In this document: positions 32,911 through 42,323 of the stretch, piece by piece
Position numbering within the stretch: position 1 is the stretch's first letter
Layout: each line of letters starts with the position of its first letter
Assembly (NCBI RefSeq): GCF_013394775.1
Contig: NZ_JABXYT010000001.1
Span: forward strand, 1,987,501 to 2,051,500
Reading direction: 5' to 3'
DNA length: 64,000 nt
Source: Oribacterium sp. oral taxon 102
GTDB taxonomy: Bacteria > Bacillota > Clostridia > Lachnospirales > Lachnospiraceae
Program-made: the position numbers and the translations under genes
Notes under the pieces: generated by a model
Databases searched by the model: none
What the model saw: only the letters and a program-made list of their open reading frames with translations
Told to the model about the DNA's origin: nothing

Positions 32911-35900
32911 TCAATACGCATCCGAGAGCTTCGTTCCGGTATATATGGTCCGGAAGGATGCGAACTGGTTGTCCATGGCGCTCTCTCCGGTGAAGCGATT
33001 CACCGCCCCATTCCGAGCCCCTGCACTTCCATCCCCTGAAAACTGAAGCTTCAGCTCTGCCGACAATCCGTATTCCGCAAGATTGTACTGATTTCCCTGC
33101 GAATCCGTGTACAGGGTGTTTTGGGGCCTTAAGCGAAGCTCCTTCCCGTCTCTGTCATAGCTTCCCTCATAAATCTGCTCCGGGGCTCCTTCAAAGTGAA
33201 GCACTGCCTCCATGATTCCCTCCCGTGGAGACGGGCGAAGCACCAGTCTTCCCCTGCTGACGGTCTTTGACTGTTCCCCCATCGCTCTGTTGTATTCCTC
33301 TATATACCGGCTGATGTCCCCGGAAGCGTCATTTCCCGCCGCCTCTCTCATCATTTCAATATACTGATCCAGCATCGGACTGCTGTAGTTCTCCAGTTCT
33401 GCCTGAATCTCCCATGTCCCGCAGATCTCATCGGAAAGGGGCACAGGAACCGCGTCAGATTCCGGTCCCAGACAGGGCTTTTCGCTCCGGATGCTGTCAC
33501 CGACGGACTCCTGCAGGGTGAGAACCAGATTGTTTCGCTCCTCCTGACTCAGCTTTTTTTCTATTTCCGAAATGTCAATTTGAACCGCTCCCGCTGCGAG
33601 ATCCTTTTTTGACAGTTCTTCTTTGTGAAGCTCTTTTTGACCGGTACGGAGCGTGATGACATAAGCGCCGACGATTTCATTCCCCGGCCAGGCATCGGAG
33701 ACAGGCAGCTTTACGGAGAGTGCGGAGCCGGAACGCGCAAGCTCCGGCGCCCCGGGCTTTTTCATAAGGTAGAGTGTATAGCCGCTCTTATTGCCGTCCC
33801 AGAAAATCCCCTCCGTCTTTTCGGCAGTTCCGCCATCCGCCTCCATCAGATAAACGGTTTCCTTCTCCGCCCAGACTCTTGGCATAAAAAACACACCGCC
33901 CTCACACTCCCGGTAATCCTCATTCTTTTTCTTATTAAGAGGCGTGATCCTGAAATCAGACATTTTTTCTTTGAAATCGTCATCATACTTGAGAACCATG
34001 GCATATTCTGTCGGCGAAGTATCCCCTCTGACCAGACCAACTCGTCTCACCCGTGTCGTATAATTCTTATTCAGCAGCTTGACCTCTGTCTTACCGCTGC
34101 TGATGCGCAGCTCCGTCAAGGGCGAAAAAACCGGATTGCTCCCGAGAGCCTCTCTGTAAAAATTTGTCTGGTAGCTCTCCGCAAACTGATGATAGGCCTC
34201 TGTCAGCCCCTTCTCATCCAGAGAAAACGCCTTCTTCAGGATGGTTGACACCGCTCTATGCCCACAGAGTCCTCTGTAGCTCAGCAGTATCATCGAGTAT
34301 CTTTGCATCTTTTTCTCCCGCAGATAGGTCAGGAACGGGGCGACCGGATACGAGACGGTTGCCTTATCCGCTAGTATGTACAATTTTTTCGGAGGAACGA
34401 GCTTCCCTTCCGGATAGCTTGTTTCCACATCGTCCAGCGGAACCGCGAACCAATATACATCTTTAAGATTCTCCAGAATCGCTTCTCTGGGTGAGGTAAT
34501 CGGGTTTTCTGCCGCCTCCTTAAAGTGATCGTAGGCCATGGTCTCCAGATCCTGTGCGCTCATTTCGTCAAACTTATAGTTCCCGGTTGCATTTGACTTG
34601 TATCCCCTTTGCACTGCATGGAACAGCTCATGGCAGACCGTGCAGAGCAGGCGGTCATAAGTGAGCTTATCTCCCCGGAACACCCGCTCCATGGAGAGGA
34701 CCATATAGGGATTCGACAGGATAGGAGTCTGTGTCGCGCCGTAGGCCCCCTTGTCATCCGTGCTCAGCTCGATTCGGAATTTATAGCTGGGCATTCTCAA
34801 ATTCAGCTCCTCCTTCATCCATTTCCACGCCCGCAGTGCCGCTTCGCAGACCTTTTCCACTGCCTCCAGCTCCTGCCTCACATCGCGCATGACGAGCGGT
34901 GCATCCTGATACTCCTCCAGATTTCTCTTGACCCGTTTATAATCCGGATCTGCTTCCACCTTTTGTGCAGTTAATTTCTTAATCCTGGCCTGAAATTTTT
35001 TCGAAATTCTGTTTGCAGTGCGAGTCAGTTCGGGATCTCCATCATTCTTCCACCGTGCAAACTCCTTGTACATTTCATTACGATTATTAAAATCCCTCAG
35101 CAGCGGAGCTTCTTCCTTCTTGATCTGCTCAAAGGCTTCCTGCTCTGCTCTTTTTTCCAGCTCCAAATAGTGCTGTTTATTGATACTCAGCAGTTCCTTT
35201 ATAAGGCTTTTCCGATCCAGTCTGATCTCCATAACAGCCTTGTCCTTGTACTTTATGTCAAAGGTTCCGGTGAGGGGGTTAAAATAAGCGCCACTTTTTA
35301 TTCCAAGCAATGTATCATGGACAAGACTACCTAACCCTAGCCCTACACCCAGCCATATCGCCCCTGAAGCAATTGCGACCAGAAGGCTGTTCTGCTTCGC
35401 CTCTATCGTCGCATTGCCGCCGTTCCGACCGACAGGATACTCGTACCATTTTCCGGCGGAATCGATGCGATAGACCCGCAGGAGGTCGAAGTCCTCCTTC
35501 TCCAGCCCCAGCTTCTCCAGCTCGATCTCAACCGTATAGTGGCCGGGCAGCAGCTCATCATCTGCCATGCCTGCATCCAGCTCCCACAGCCCCAGTAAAA
35601 GAGCCGGCGCTCCGACAGCCTCCGGGATCGCAGCCGTAACGGCATCATATTGTGCCGCATCTGCAGGCTCCACCGAAAATGTTCTATCGCGGTCAAGGGC
35701 GTTTTTCTCCGCAGAGATCGTAATGCCATACGGCGTTTTCATACGAAACGCCTTGCTCTTCCCCTCCGGCAACACCGTCGCCGCGCCGATTTCCTCCCCT
35801 TCCTCCGTGGCCTCCCAGCCGCTTTCCTCTCCATAGAGCCAGCTGTAATGGCCATGGGACCCCCTCTCCGCCGCAGCTTCCGGAAACAGGGTTCCCGCAG

Positions 35901-36369
35901 CATAGGCCGCATCAATCGCGGCATACTCCGCTTCCAGCTCTTCCGGTGACAGCGCGAAGGAATCCGATATCTCTCCCCTGTTCCCGCCTGCTGCGAGCTG
36001 TCCCAGGACAGTGTCCGACAGCTTCACGCGAACGAAGCCGGGATACGCGAAGCTCACGAAAACCGCAATGACCAGCCCCACGGCAATCACAGGCTTCAAA
36101 GAACGGAGGCTGCGGGCAGATCTCGTTCTTTTTCCGCCTTGTCCGGTTGCTTTCATTTTCCCCTGCCGCGCGGCAGCTTCAACCGGCTGTCCGCAGCTGG
36201 CGCAAACCATCTCTCCCTGCCCCAGCGGCTGTCCGCAGTTACGGCAGAATCTCGTCCGCCTGCCCTCTGTCTCCGGAGCCGCCTGCACCGGCACTGCTTT
36301 GCCGCAGCCGCCGCAAAAGGCGCTGTGCTCCGAGAGCTCTCTTCCGCAGTATCTGCAATATTTTCCCAT
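32911..36369 (-). CDS. Zinc-ribbon membrane protein with HExxH metallopeptidase domain
   Basis: 1152 residues. Two cytosolic zinc ribbons: Cys 5, 8, 19, 22 and Cys 42, 45, 56, 59. One membrane helix about 92-112, then a large outer part. A coiled, Lys/Glu-rich region spans about 385-520. HELFH at 580-584 with Glu in FDEMSAQDLE (about 602) forms a gluzincin-type zinc site. A C-terminal beta-rich domain begins about 985 with EICGTWEIQAELENY. The ribosome site AGGAG precedes ATG 36369. It lies between two other unusual surface proteins. A membrane-anchored protease acting outside the cell is inferred; substrate unknown. Confidence 0.75.
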   Translation of the reverse strand: MGKYCRYCGRELSEHSAFCGGCGKAVPVQAAPETEGRRTRFCRNCGQPLGQGEMVCASCGQPVEAAARQGKMKATGQGGKRTRSARSLRSLKPVIAVGLVIAVFVSFAYPGFVRVKLSDTVLGQLAAGGNRGEISDSFALSPEELEAEYAAIDAAYAAGTLFPEAAAERGSHGHYSWLYGEESGWEATEEGEEIGAATVLPEGKSKAFRMKTPYGITISAEKNALDRDRTFSVEPADAAQYDAVTAAIPEAVGAPALLLGLWELDAGMADDELLPGHYTVEIELEKLGLEKEDFDLLRVYRIDSAGKWYEYPVGRNGGNATIEAKQNSLLVAIASGAIWLGVGLGLGSLVHDTLLGIKSGAYFNPLTGTFDIKYKDKAVMEIRLDRKSLIKELLSINKQHYLELEKRAEQEAFEQIKKEEAPLLRDFNNRNEMYKEFARWKNDGDPELTRTANRISKKFQARIKKLTAQKVEADPDYKRVKRNLEEYQDAPLVMRDVRQELEAVEKVCEAALRAWKWMKEELNLRMPSYKFRIELSTDDKGAYGATQTPILSNPYMVLSMERVFRGDKLTYDRLLCTVCHELFHAVQRGYKSNATGNYKFDEMSAQDLETMAYDHFKEAAENPITSPREAILENLKDVYWFAVPLDDVETSYPEGKLVPPKKLYILADKATVSYPVAPFLTYLREKKMQRYSMILLSYRGLCGHRAVSTILKKAFSLDEKGLTEAYHQFAESYQTNFYREALGSNPVFSPLTELRISSGKTEVKLLNKNYTTRVRRVGLVRGDTSPTEYAMVLKYDDDFKEKMSDFRITPLNKKKNEDYRECEGGVFFMPRVWAEKETVYLMEADGGTAEKTEGIFWDGNKSGYTLYLMKKPGAPELARSGSALSVKLPVSDAWPGNEIVGAYVITLRTGQKELHKEELSKKDLAAGAVQIDISEIEKKLSQEERNNLVLTLQESVGDSIRSEKPCLGPESDAVPVPLSDEICGTWEIQAELENYSSPMLDQYIEMMREAAGNDASGDISRYIEEYNRAMGEQSKTVSRGRLVLRPSPREGIMEAVLHFEGAPEQIYEGSYDRDGKELRLRPQNTLYTDSQGNQYNLAEYGLSAELKLQFSGDGSAGARNGAVNRFTGESAMDNQFASFRTIYTGTKLSDAY

Positions 36370-36393
36370 GGCAAAGCTCCTCTTTTACGAATA

Positions 36394-38208
36394 TCAGTGT
36401 GCCCTCCGCATCAGTGCGATCCTGTCTGTCTCTCCGGATATCCAGTAAAAGGTCCCCACTGCATATTCCGTCATTCCATCCGTGGAAAGGTAGAACGCAT
36501 CAAAATCCACCTTTGCATAAGACGACTGCGCGCTCGCCGTTCCTCCGGTCTCGTCGTATGTACCGCTGAACACATCGCTCCCGGACTCCTCTACAGTGCT
36601 TCCCTCATTCTTATCATACAGGTATTTCCAGTTCATACTTATATTGAAGCGTCCCTTCTCTGCCTGAATGTCGGCATTGAAATACCGCTCGGCATCATAG
36701 CCATAGACGCCTTCCTCGTGAAACATAAATGCCTTCCAGCCGCCGTTTAATGCCGCCGGCCGGTCGGTAATCCGGATGGCCAGCGCCGGGTCGGTAATCA
36801 CTCTGCCGTTTTCCTGTCCGCCGCTTATGATATAGTCCATAAACCAGTCAAACTCTGTCGCGTATGCGATCTCCTCCGTCGAAAAGTCTGCGGGATTCAC
36901 TGCCGAGGCATCCCCCCGGGAAATAACGCCCCTGCCGCTTTCACGATCCGGCGCAACTCTCGAAGCTGACGGATCATAGCTTCCGTCCGCGCCGACATAA
37001 TAACCATCCGGCGTACAGGCATTGCGCAGCATACGTCCGTCTTCTCCTACATAATAGTAGCGGCCCGCATCCTCGATCCAGCTGTTTCGAACCGAAGCTC
37101 CGCCCTTCTCATAGTACCAGCTGTCTCCGGACTGAACCCAGCTGCCCCCGGTAGCTGTCGGAGCAGACGCCCCGGATTCACGGATATCCGTCGTGGCCGA
37201 TCCGGTCTTTCCTGCCAGCTCCTCTGCCTTCCGTCCCAGCGCATCGATCTTTACGCCGTCGATCGTCCCGGAAACGGCAGATGCGCTGCCTCTTTCGTCC
37301 TTTGAGAGATCCTCCGTAAGCTTGTGCACCGTGAAATCTCCCTGAAGCGTCACATCCATCCCATTCCCGGACATACGCACCCGGATGTTTCCGGCAACGA
37401 TTCGGTCGCTTCCGTCTGTACAGTATGCGCCTCGGTGATCGAGAGAGGCATGTCCCCGACTTCCTGTTTTCTCTTCCTGCTGCATATCAAGCTTCGCCTG
37501 ATACGTGCCCTCCGATATCTCCGTGATCTTCAGCGCTGCGATTTCGGCAGCCGTAAGCTCTTCCGGATCGTCATAATCCCTGCTGGAGAATGTCATATCA
37601 TGCCCCATTATCGGCCATTCAATCGTCCAGTGACCGTCCTCCTCCACCTCCAGACTGCAGTCGATAGGTTCGCGGAGCAAGCGTGCCTTTTCATCGGCAA
37701 AATCCGCAGGCACGCCTTTCATTTTTTCAAAGCCGTCCATTACGGTCAGCTGAATCTCGCCTTCATATTCGCCGATCAGATCCGAAATCCCTGCATCGCT
37801 TTTGATCTGGTATCCTGCCGGAATCTGAATCTTCGACAAAGCATCTGTACCGGCACTTTCTGCCCGCCCGCCCATGCCTGCGCCGGGCTTCTGCCTTTGC
37901 GTCTCAGACTGCGCACGCTTCGTTCCCGCGTCCCTGTCCCCTCTGTTCTTCAGCACAGGAACGATCAGAGCGCCGAGCACTGCGACAAGAATAACAGCTC
38001 CGCCTATCAGCACCGCCTTAAATATATGACCGGATGCCACTGGTTTTACAGCTCTCTGTCCCGCGCGAGCTCCCATATCCTCAGTCTCGACATGCAGATT
38101 CCCATGGGCGGGTGCTGCGGACGCCGGAGTCTTCCCGGCTCCGCAGACTTCACAGAAATTCGCGTCCTCCGGCATCGGTGCCCCACAGTTTGTGCAAAAC
38201 TGACTCAT
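36394..38208 (-). CDS. Zinc-ribbon membrane protein with cell-wall-binding repeats
   Basis: 604 residues. N-terminal zinc ribbon Cys 5, 8, 19, 22; one membrane helix about 63-85; then a beta-rich domain (SDLIGEYEGEIQLTVMDG), choline/glucan-binding-type repeats with aromatic residues (SWVQSGDSWYYEKGGAS, WIEDAGRYYYVGEDGRM), and a C-terminal domain starting ATEFDWFMDY with LNGGWKAFMF that resembles the repeated domain of the lipoprotein at 30929. First gene of the cluster; GGGAGGG ribosome site. Probably a wall-associated receptor or scaffold. Confidence 0.78.
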   Translation of the reverse strand: MSQFCTNCGAPMPEDANFCEVCGAGKTPASAAPAHGNLHVETEDMGARAGQRAVKPVASGHIFKAVLIGGAVILVAVLGALIVPVLKNRGDRDAGTKRAQSETQRQKPGAGMGGRAESAGTDALSKIQIPAGYQIKSDAGISDLIGEYEGEIQLTVMDGFEKMKGVPADFADEKARLLREPIDCSLEVEEDGHWTIEWPIMGHDMTFSSRDYDDPEELTAAEIAALKITEISEGTYQAKLDMQQEEKTGSRGHASLDHRGAYCTDGSDRIVAGNIRVRMSGNGMDVTLQGDFTVHKLTEDLSKDERGSASAVSGTIDGVKIDALGRKAEELAGKTGSATTDIRESGASAPTATGGSWVQSGDSWYYEKGGASVRNSWIEDAGRYYYVGEDGRMLRNACTPDGYYVGADGSYDPSASRVAPDRESGRGVISRGDASAVNPADFSTEEIAYATEFDWFMDYIISGGQENGRVITDPALAIRITDRPAALNGGWKAFMFHEEGVYGYDAERYFNADIQAEKGRFNISMNWKYLYDKNEGSTVEESGSDVFSGTYDETGGTASAQSSYAKVDFDAFYLSTDGMTEYAVGTFYWISGETDRIALMRRAH

Positions 38209-38247
38209 TTTCTCCCTCCCTCTTTTTCAGAATTCGATAACAAACAT

Positions 38248-38270
38248 TAGAGAAACGCTGATTTATTCAT
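38248..38270. repeat. Partial copy of the CTGATTTATTCATG repeat
   Basis: CTGATTTATTCATGAC (38257-38272) matches the ends of the element at 40687-40877. It fills the gap between the DUF2207 gene and the zinc-ribbon gene. Confidence 0.45.
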
Positions 38271-38293
38271 GACGCAGGTGCCACCTGTCCCGT

Positions 38294-39899
38294 TCACCTT
38301 GAGCCTCCGCCGCTGCTGCCGCCCGAGGAGCCTCCTCCGCCGCCTGAGGAGGAGCTCGAGGAGGAGTGCTGCGAAACCGCAGAGCTCACGCTCCGGCCTA
38401 TGCTGTTCCTGTAAAAGCTTGAATACCCTGTCACCACGCGCACCTCTCTCTCGTACTGCGGGGAGATATGACGCAGCGCGGCAAATTCCTTCTCCACCGT
38501 ATCCGATATGCCAAAGAAGCCTCCATAGACCAGATACCAGTGCCAGATCGGGAGCTCCTTGCTGCTGCGCTCGTCGATGAGCGTCATGTCCTTCAGAAAC
38601 TGCATGAGTCCCGCATGCCGGTCAAAGGCCTCCCGGATCTCTCCCGACTGCTTCCACGGTCTGCCTGCACCCTTCAGACCGCGCTGCCTCAGCTTATGCC
38701 GCGTCTCAAGCTCTGTGTTCTGATGCAGCTTGTATATGGACTCTCCGAAGGAGCGGTGCCGCATCTCCTTTGCTGCCAGCACGCCGTCATGGTCGGTATC
38801 CGCCAGCCGAAAAAGATCGTAGAGACTCCGCAGCACAGGATCTCCCTCCGGCGCATTCTTCAGACGGAGCTCCATATCATTTTTCCCTCCCGTCTGCATC
38901 GGCTCGATACAGCCTGAAAAAATGAGCTCCAGCGTCCCCGCCAGCGCGAAGTTGCCGCACGCCTGCCCCCGGGAAACAGCCCCGCTGTAAAACGTGCTCT
39001 CCCCGAAGCTGTAGGGAAGCGGCACATCCCGCACATAATTGAGATCAGCGAGATAGCGCTTTCTGCGGCGCAGCATTCTGATCTGAAAGAGAAGAAATGC
39101 GAGCAGAAGCAGCAGCGTCGGCGTATAGCGCAGCAGCTCTTTGATCGGCAGTCCCTTGCTGTAATCACTGCCCTTCAGCGCCTCCTGATACGTCTTCTCC
39201 CAGCTTTTCTCTGCCCAGGGTGCGTCGTACAGCGTTCCGGCTTCGATTGCCGCCAGCACCGTGAGATAACCGTGCCTGTCGATATCCTTCTCCGTGGCGA
39301 CGCAGATCAACCCGTCTTCTATTTTCTGTCTCCCGTGAAAGCCGAAGCTCCATATGCTTGCATTCTCCTCGGAGAGCGCCTCTCCCTCGACGGAAACTGT
39401 CAGTCTGAGCTCCGTGGGTCCCGTCGTCATCCCGTCATTAAAAAAGCGGATATGGAAGCCGTCGCATTCATAATCGCCGGATTTGTTCCTGTATCTGTGC
39501 GCAAGCCCCTTCATCGTGTAGCTGACCGTATAGCTGTGGCTCCCATAGTCTGTGATACCCCAGCAGAGTTCGGTATCCTCGCCATAATGAATCCCGTAAT
39601 ATCCTGCCTTTTCTGCAAAGGATGCCTGCACATCCCAGTCATCGAGCCATTCCAGCGGCGCGCCGTCCATGGATACCGTGAAGTTCTCGATTTCGGTCTC
39701 CGAAAGCTTTGTGATATAGTTTTCCGTGGTATCTCTGTCGTTGAACATCCCTGTCCAGACCTCTGTGACCTGCACATCGCCATCCCGCTCGATCACAGCT
39801 GTAATCTCATCCGAAAGCAGATGGTTGGCCGCCTCAGTGCGCACAGCCAAAAGCAGAGACAGCGCCAGCGCACAGCAGCAGTCGGAAGCTCTTTTTCAT
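38294..39899 (-). CDS. DUF2207 domain membrane protein, apparent frameshift in signal peptide
   Basis: About 530 residues. Extracellular beta-rich DUF2207 region (about 25-250: DEITAVIERDGDVQVTEVW), membrane helix at RYTPTLLLLLAFLLFQ, a second part with YVRDVPLPYSFGEST, and a Ser/Gly-rich tail. ATG 39899 has GAGG 5 nt upstream and gives MKKSFRLLL, but its frame stops after 21 codons; the main frame continues as ALALSLLLAVRTEAAN, so one extra base near 39871-39880 breaks an otherwise perfect signal peptide. In the sequence as given the main frame could start only at TTG codons such as that at 39850. Pairs with lemA. Confidence 0.75.
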
Positions 39900-39906
39900 A
39901 CGCACC

Positions 39907-40458
39907 TCATTCCATCGTCACTGCGCCCATTTTCCCTGCCTCCATCATGAGATACCCGCGCTCGGAGAAGCCCAGCATCCCCGCAATGAGAGAGGTCGGG
40001 AACATTTTCAACTCACGATTCAGCTTTGTCGCACAGTCATTGTAGACCATTCTTGCCGTCCGCACCTGATCCTCACGCTCGTTTACCGCTGCCATGGCAC
40101 GCTGATAGTTGCCGTCCGCCTTGAGCTGCGGGTACTGCTCCACGAGCGCATTGATCCGCCCCAGCGCCGTGTCGAAGGCGGTCTGCATCTCCTCCGCAGC
40201 CATAGCCGTACCACTACCCCTGCTTCTCGCGCTGATGATCTTCTCCAGTGTCTCTGCCTCATGGCTGTCGTAGCGCTTCACGAGATGATTGATCGCCGTG
40301 AGGGAATCAAATCTCGACTGCGCCTGCACATCGATCTGCTTCAGCGCATTGGTCAGGTTCTCATCGATCCGCACCAGCCTTCGCTGCGTGGAAATGAACC
40401 AGGCTGCCAGAAGCAGCACGAGAATTGCCAAAACCGCTACAATCATAATTATTTTCAT
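39907..40458 (-). CDS. lemA: LemA family protein
   Basis: 183 residues from ATG 40458 (AAAGGAG upstream; the frame to 40596 is not used). N-terminal membrane helix IIMIVAVLAILVLLLAAW, then the helical LemA body: RIDENLTNALKQIDVQAQSR, LVEQYPQLKADGNY, VYNDCATKLNRELKMFPTS and the end GMLGFSERGYLMMEAG. LemA proteins are inner-membrane proteins of unclear function that occur beside DUF2207/TPM proteins, as here (the next gene starts 8 nt after). Confidence 0.92.
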   Translation of the reverse strand: MKIIMIVAVLAILVLLLAAWFISTQRRLVRIDENLTNALKQIDVQAQSRFDSLTAINHLVKRYDSHEAETLEKIISARSRGSGTAMAAEEMQTAFDTALGRINALVEQYPQLKADGNYQRAMAAVNEREDQVRTARMVYNDCATKLNRELKMFPTSLIAGMLGFSERGYLMMEAGKMGAVTME

Positions 40459-40686
40459 ACCCCTTCTCCTTTCCTGCCTTTCCTGTACTGTATGTACTGT
40501 GTTTTCCTGCGACATTTTCCCTGCTGTTTTCTTACTTTCATTTTTCCTACTTCCATTATACAGAATAAGATTCGAAATGCTTGCTTGGCACAGCAATTGT
40601 CAGTGCCATTTCCTGTGCCATTCTTGTGTTGCGTCTCTTTAGCTGTTATTTTATAGTAAAATAACAGAGGTATTCAGGGGTTATTT

Positions 40687-40877
40687 TAGGGAAGCACTGA
40701 TTTATCCATGACTTACGTGCCAACGGGCGTGATGCCGCAAAAGCGTGCGGAACGCCGGTACTTAATGAACATAAGTACAACAAAGTGTGAATTTAGTACC
40801 GTTGCGTAGAGCCCCGAACGAGAGTGTCTTTTGCGGCACACACCCATAGCACGAGCAACATGAATAAATCAGTATTT
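40687..40877. repeat. Imperfect inverted-repeat element of about 190 bp
   Basis: Left end CTGATTTATCCATG...CGTGC...TGCCGCAAAAG and the complement of the right end CTGATTTATTCATG...CGTGC...TGCCGCAAAAG align over about 45 bp. Between them is a second fold (GGTACT-taatgaacat-AAGTAC and TTTAGTACC). No coding frame. The gap 40459-40909 otherwise holds only AT-rich DNA (lemA promoter side) and the ribosome site of the next gene. Confidence 0.6.
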
Positions 40878-40909
40878 TCTTAGGGATTTTTACAGAAGAA
40901 AGGAGCGCC

Positions 40910-41386
40910 ATGCCGCAGAGAACGCCGGAAAGCCGCAGGGAAAAGACGCGGGGCACGCTGCCTGCCGCGCTGCGCAGATGTCTGCTCCTGCTCCTCTTGC
41001 TCAGCAGTCTTTCTGCCGCCTGCGTACGTTCCAACGATGCGCCCCCTTCCCCAGACACAGAGGAACCGCCCGCGCACAGCGGATGCTACGTATCGGAATA
41101 CGGAAATTTTCGTTTTCACGGCGATGGGAGTCATCTCACGGCAGCGCTTCTGCTGCCCGACGGGCATGAACTGAGCGGCGATATGTATTACCGCTTCCAG
41201 TGGGAGCATCACGGTGTCTGCCGCTATGACGTCGCCTCTCTCCTCGTACTGGCAGAGGAGAACAGCGGGGATACGCTCTGTGAATTTCAGGTGCTCTCTG
41301 CCAGCGAGGAGTGCATCTCTCTGTGTTACTTCGCGGATGATGCGCAATATGAGTTCACCCTGAAAAAGCAGGAAGGCATAGCATAA
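40910..41386 (+). CDS. Small lipoprotein of unknown function
   Basis: 158 residues. Arg-rich N-terminus, Leu-rich signal and lipobox LSAAC (Cys about 38), then a compact domain with YVSEYGNFRFHGDGSHLT and MYYRFQWEHHGVCRYDVASL. AAAGGAG lies 4 nt before the ATG. Followed 30 nt later by a membrane protein gene, probably co-transcribed. No family recognised. Confidence 0.65.
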   Translation: MPQRTPESRREKTRGTLPAALRRCLLLLLLLSSLSAACVRSNDAPPSPDTEEPPAHSGCYVSEYGNFRFHGDGSHLTAALLLPDGHELSGDMYYRFQWEHHGVCRYDVASLLVLAEENSGDTLCEFQVLSASEECISLCYFADDAQYEFTLKKQEGIA

Positions 41387-41416
41387 GGCAAAATACAAGG
41401 CACGAGGGAGGGAAGT

Positions 41417-42091
41417 ATGAAACAGGAAAAAAATTTCACGGATTCCGCAGGCGGCACACAGCCGGCAGAGAGCCGGCAGATCAGCGAGAATATCATCCTC
41501 TGCCGTGACGGAAGCTACCGCTGGATCTATGAATTTCCCATGCTGAGGAATCCCGTCATTCTGCTCACCGTCCTGAAGGTGCTTCTCCTCCCCCTGCTCA
41601 TCCTGTTCTGCTTCCTGCTCTCGTTACATCTCCTCGACGGAGAGGCGCCCGTTCCCTCTCCCGGGGAAGCAAAGGTCTTCCTCCTGCTTACAGTCTTTTT
41701 TCTGCTGCTGGGGCTGCTCGCCTATTTTGTTTTGGCAGCTCTGAAGCGCTTTCGCTACTGCGTTCTGTTTGAGATGAATGAGCTGGGCATCTCCCACACA
41801 GAGCTTCCGAGGAGCTTCCGGGCAGCACAGCGGGTGGCAGTTCTCACCGTTGCAGCCGGTCTTGCCACCGGACATCTCGGCACTGTCGGCACCGGTCTTC
41901 TCGCCGCTGCAAAGCAGAGCTCCAGCAGCGAGTTTTCAAAGCTCCGCAGCATCCGGGTGCTGCGCCATTTTAACACCATAAAGCTGAATATGGCTCTGGA
42001 GCGGAATCAGGTCTACACCGCTCCGGAGGATTTTGATTTTGTTCTTGGCTTTATAGAAAAACATCTCCCGCAAAGGTGCAGAAAAAGCTGA
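41417..42091 (+). CDS. Membrane protein of unknown function (two membrane helices)
   Basis: 224 residues. Cytosolic N-terminus, helices at about 50-74 (ILLTVLKVLLLPLLILFCFL) and 86-110, then a cytosolic C-terminus with SEFSKLRSIRVLRHFNTIKL and a PEDFDFVLGFIEKHLP ending. The C-terminal region recalls PH-like bYdbS/YcxB domains, a weak impression. GGGAGGGAAGT precedes the ATG. Adjacent to the small lipoprotein. Confidence 0.65.
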   Translation: MKQEKNFTDSAGGTQPAESRQISENIILCRDGSYRWIYEFPMLRNPVILLTVLKVLLLPLLILFCFLLSLHLLDGEAPVPSPGEAKVFLLLTVFFLLLGLLAYFVLAALKRFRYCVLFEMNELGISHTELPRSFRAAQRVAVLTVAAGLATGHLGTVGTGLLAAAKQSSSSEFSKLRSIRVLRHFNTIKLNMALERNQVYTAPEDFDFVLGFIEKHLPQRCRKS

Positions 42092-42137
42092 AGCACTGTC
42101 CTGACCGGGAGCGTCCTCCTGCCGTTGCAATCCCTAT

Positions 42138-42247
42138 GCCGAAAGCTTCGGCGCCAATAAGATCCACGTACTGCTTATTGCCGTGTCCCACTTCGATCTT
42201 GTAAAACTCGGTGAATCCGGCTTCGCCGGACACAGACTTCGTCTGTG
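42138..42247. other. Three short tight hairpins in intergenic DNA
   Basis: GCCGAA-AGC-TTCGGC (42138-42152), TCCGGC-TTC-GCCGGA (42216-42230) and CACAGAC-TTC-GTCTGTG (42231-42247). They lie in a minus-strand frame (42108-42305) that reads coding-like, for example EFYKIEVGHGNKQYVDLIG, so the region may be a gene remnant or the leader of the next gene. Confidence 0.45.
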
Positions 42248-42323
42248 CCAGGTCGTTTCGCAGTTTTCTGATGGAAACTTCTCCATTGGCAGCAGACTTA
42301 TACAATAAAAGGAGACTACGACT

